Assembly: GCF_014280075.1 (NCBI RefSeq)
Contig: NZ_CP047950.1
Span: 1 to 64,000, forward strand
Source of the DNA: Synechococcus sp. A15-62
GTDB taxonomy: Bacteria > Cyanobacteriota > Cyanobacteriia > PCC-6307 > Cyanobiaceae
DNA length: 64,000 nucleotides
Direction of reading: 5' to 3'
Positions 63,905-64,000 of the stretch are shown here, one piece after another. The first letter of the stretch is position 1, and every line of letters begins with the position of its first letter. The translations under genes were made by a program, and so were the position numbers. Below the pieces are notes generated by a model that had not been told where the DNA came from, did no database searches, and saw only the letters and a program-made list of their open reading frames with translations.

Positions 63905-64000
63905 TTGTCTTCGACCCTTCCCAATCGCCCTCTCAACGTTGCAGTTCTCGGTGCCAGCGGTGCTGTTGGTCAGGAACTGTTGCTGCTTCTTGAAGAGCGC
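63905..64000 (+). CDS. asd: Aspartate-semialdehyde dehydrogenase, 5' part
   Basis: The window ends inside this gene. From TTG 63905 the 32 visible codons read SSTLPNRPLNVAVLGASGAVGQ then ELLLLLEER, the NADP-binding GASGAVG loop typical of Asd. The enzyme makes aspartate semialdehyde for lysine, threonine, methionine and diaminopimelate synthesis. Only the N-terminus can be judged. It is divergent from tig across 157 bases. Confidence 0.85.
   Translation, partial: MSSTLPNRPLNVAVLGASGAVGQELLLLLEER

Overview
The window reads as a marine picocyanobacterial (Synechococcus-type) chromosome, starting just upstream of dnaN. The evidence is high GC content, dense gene packing, cyanobacteria-specific genes (psb34, sulfolipid sqdB/sqdX, a thylakoid-lumen-type cyclophilin, Gap2-type GAPDH, a Gly-rich RRM protein) and the gene order dnaN-PRC-barrel-purL-purF-gyrA-TPR-queG, which as I recall it is typical of this group. 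No rRNA, CRISPR array, transposase or prophage genes were seen. There is one tRNA, tRNA-Gly(CCC).

Layout. 1-20.3 kb: dnaN, a PRC-barrel protein, purL, purF, a gyrase/topoisomerase A subunit, a TPR protein, queG, membrane proteins, nusB, ftsY, a SpoIIE-type phosphatase, argH, an RNA-binding protein, dus, msrB and a flavoprotein. 20.3-24.3 kb: a pilB-pilT-pilC block that looks inactivated by three independent lesions. 24.4-35.6 kb: grpE-dnaJ-tusA-like-rsgA, ybaB, murC-murB, gap2, thiL, a cyclophilin, efp-accB and pdxA. 35.4-41.3 kb: an epimerase-like protein, a divergent HNH nuclease and SNF2 helicase, and several small lineage-specific genes. 41.3-45.2 kb: a class V aminotransferase, cbiD and guaA. 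45.2-46.4 kb: an AT-rich insert directly after guaA. 46.5-57.5 kb: a penicillin-binding protein 2, sqdX-sqdB, psb34, thiG, rpmI-rplT, a SpoIID-like protein and a GT2 glycosyltransferase. 57.6-63.7 kb: dnaX, an LRAT-like protein, clpX, clpP and tig on the minus strand, with asd starting divergently at the right edge.

Functional themes. Replication (clamp, clamp loader, topoisomerase), purine synthesis (purL, purF, guaA), proteostasis (GrpE/DnaJ, ClpXP, trigger factor, MsrB, cyclophilin), cell wall (MurB/C, PBP2), membrane lipid (SqdB/X) and translation (EF-P, L20, L35, RsgA, tRNA and Dus/QueG modification) dominate. Most of this is a conserved backbone.

The most notable observations are: (1) pilT carries a near-perfect 22-bp inverted repeat with a 4-nt loop exactly where its reading frame breaks, the signature of a template-switch (quasi-palindrome) mutation; (2) the remaining pilT frame runs straight into an N-truncated pilC, and pilB has a separate 1-nt frameshift; (3) the AT-rich segment after guaA is bounded by imperfect 13-bp repeats of the guaA 3' end, so it looks like the remnant of a guaA-targeting island; (4) the very short psb34 gene has three TTCAC repeats at exact 10-bp spacing upstream of it.
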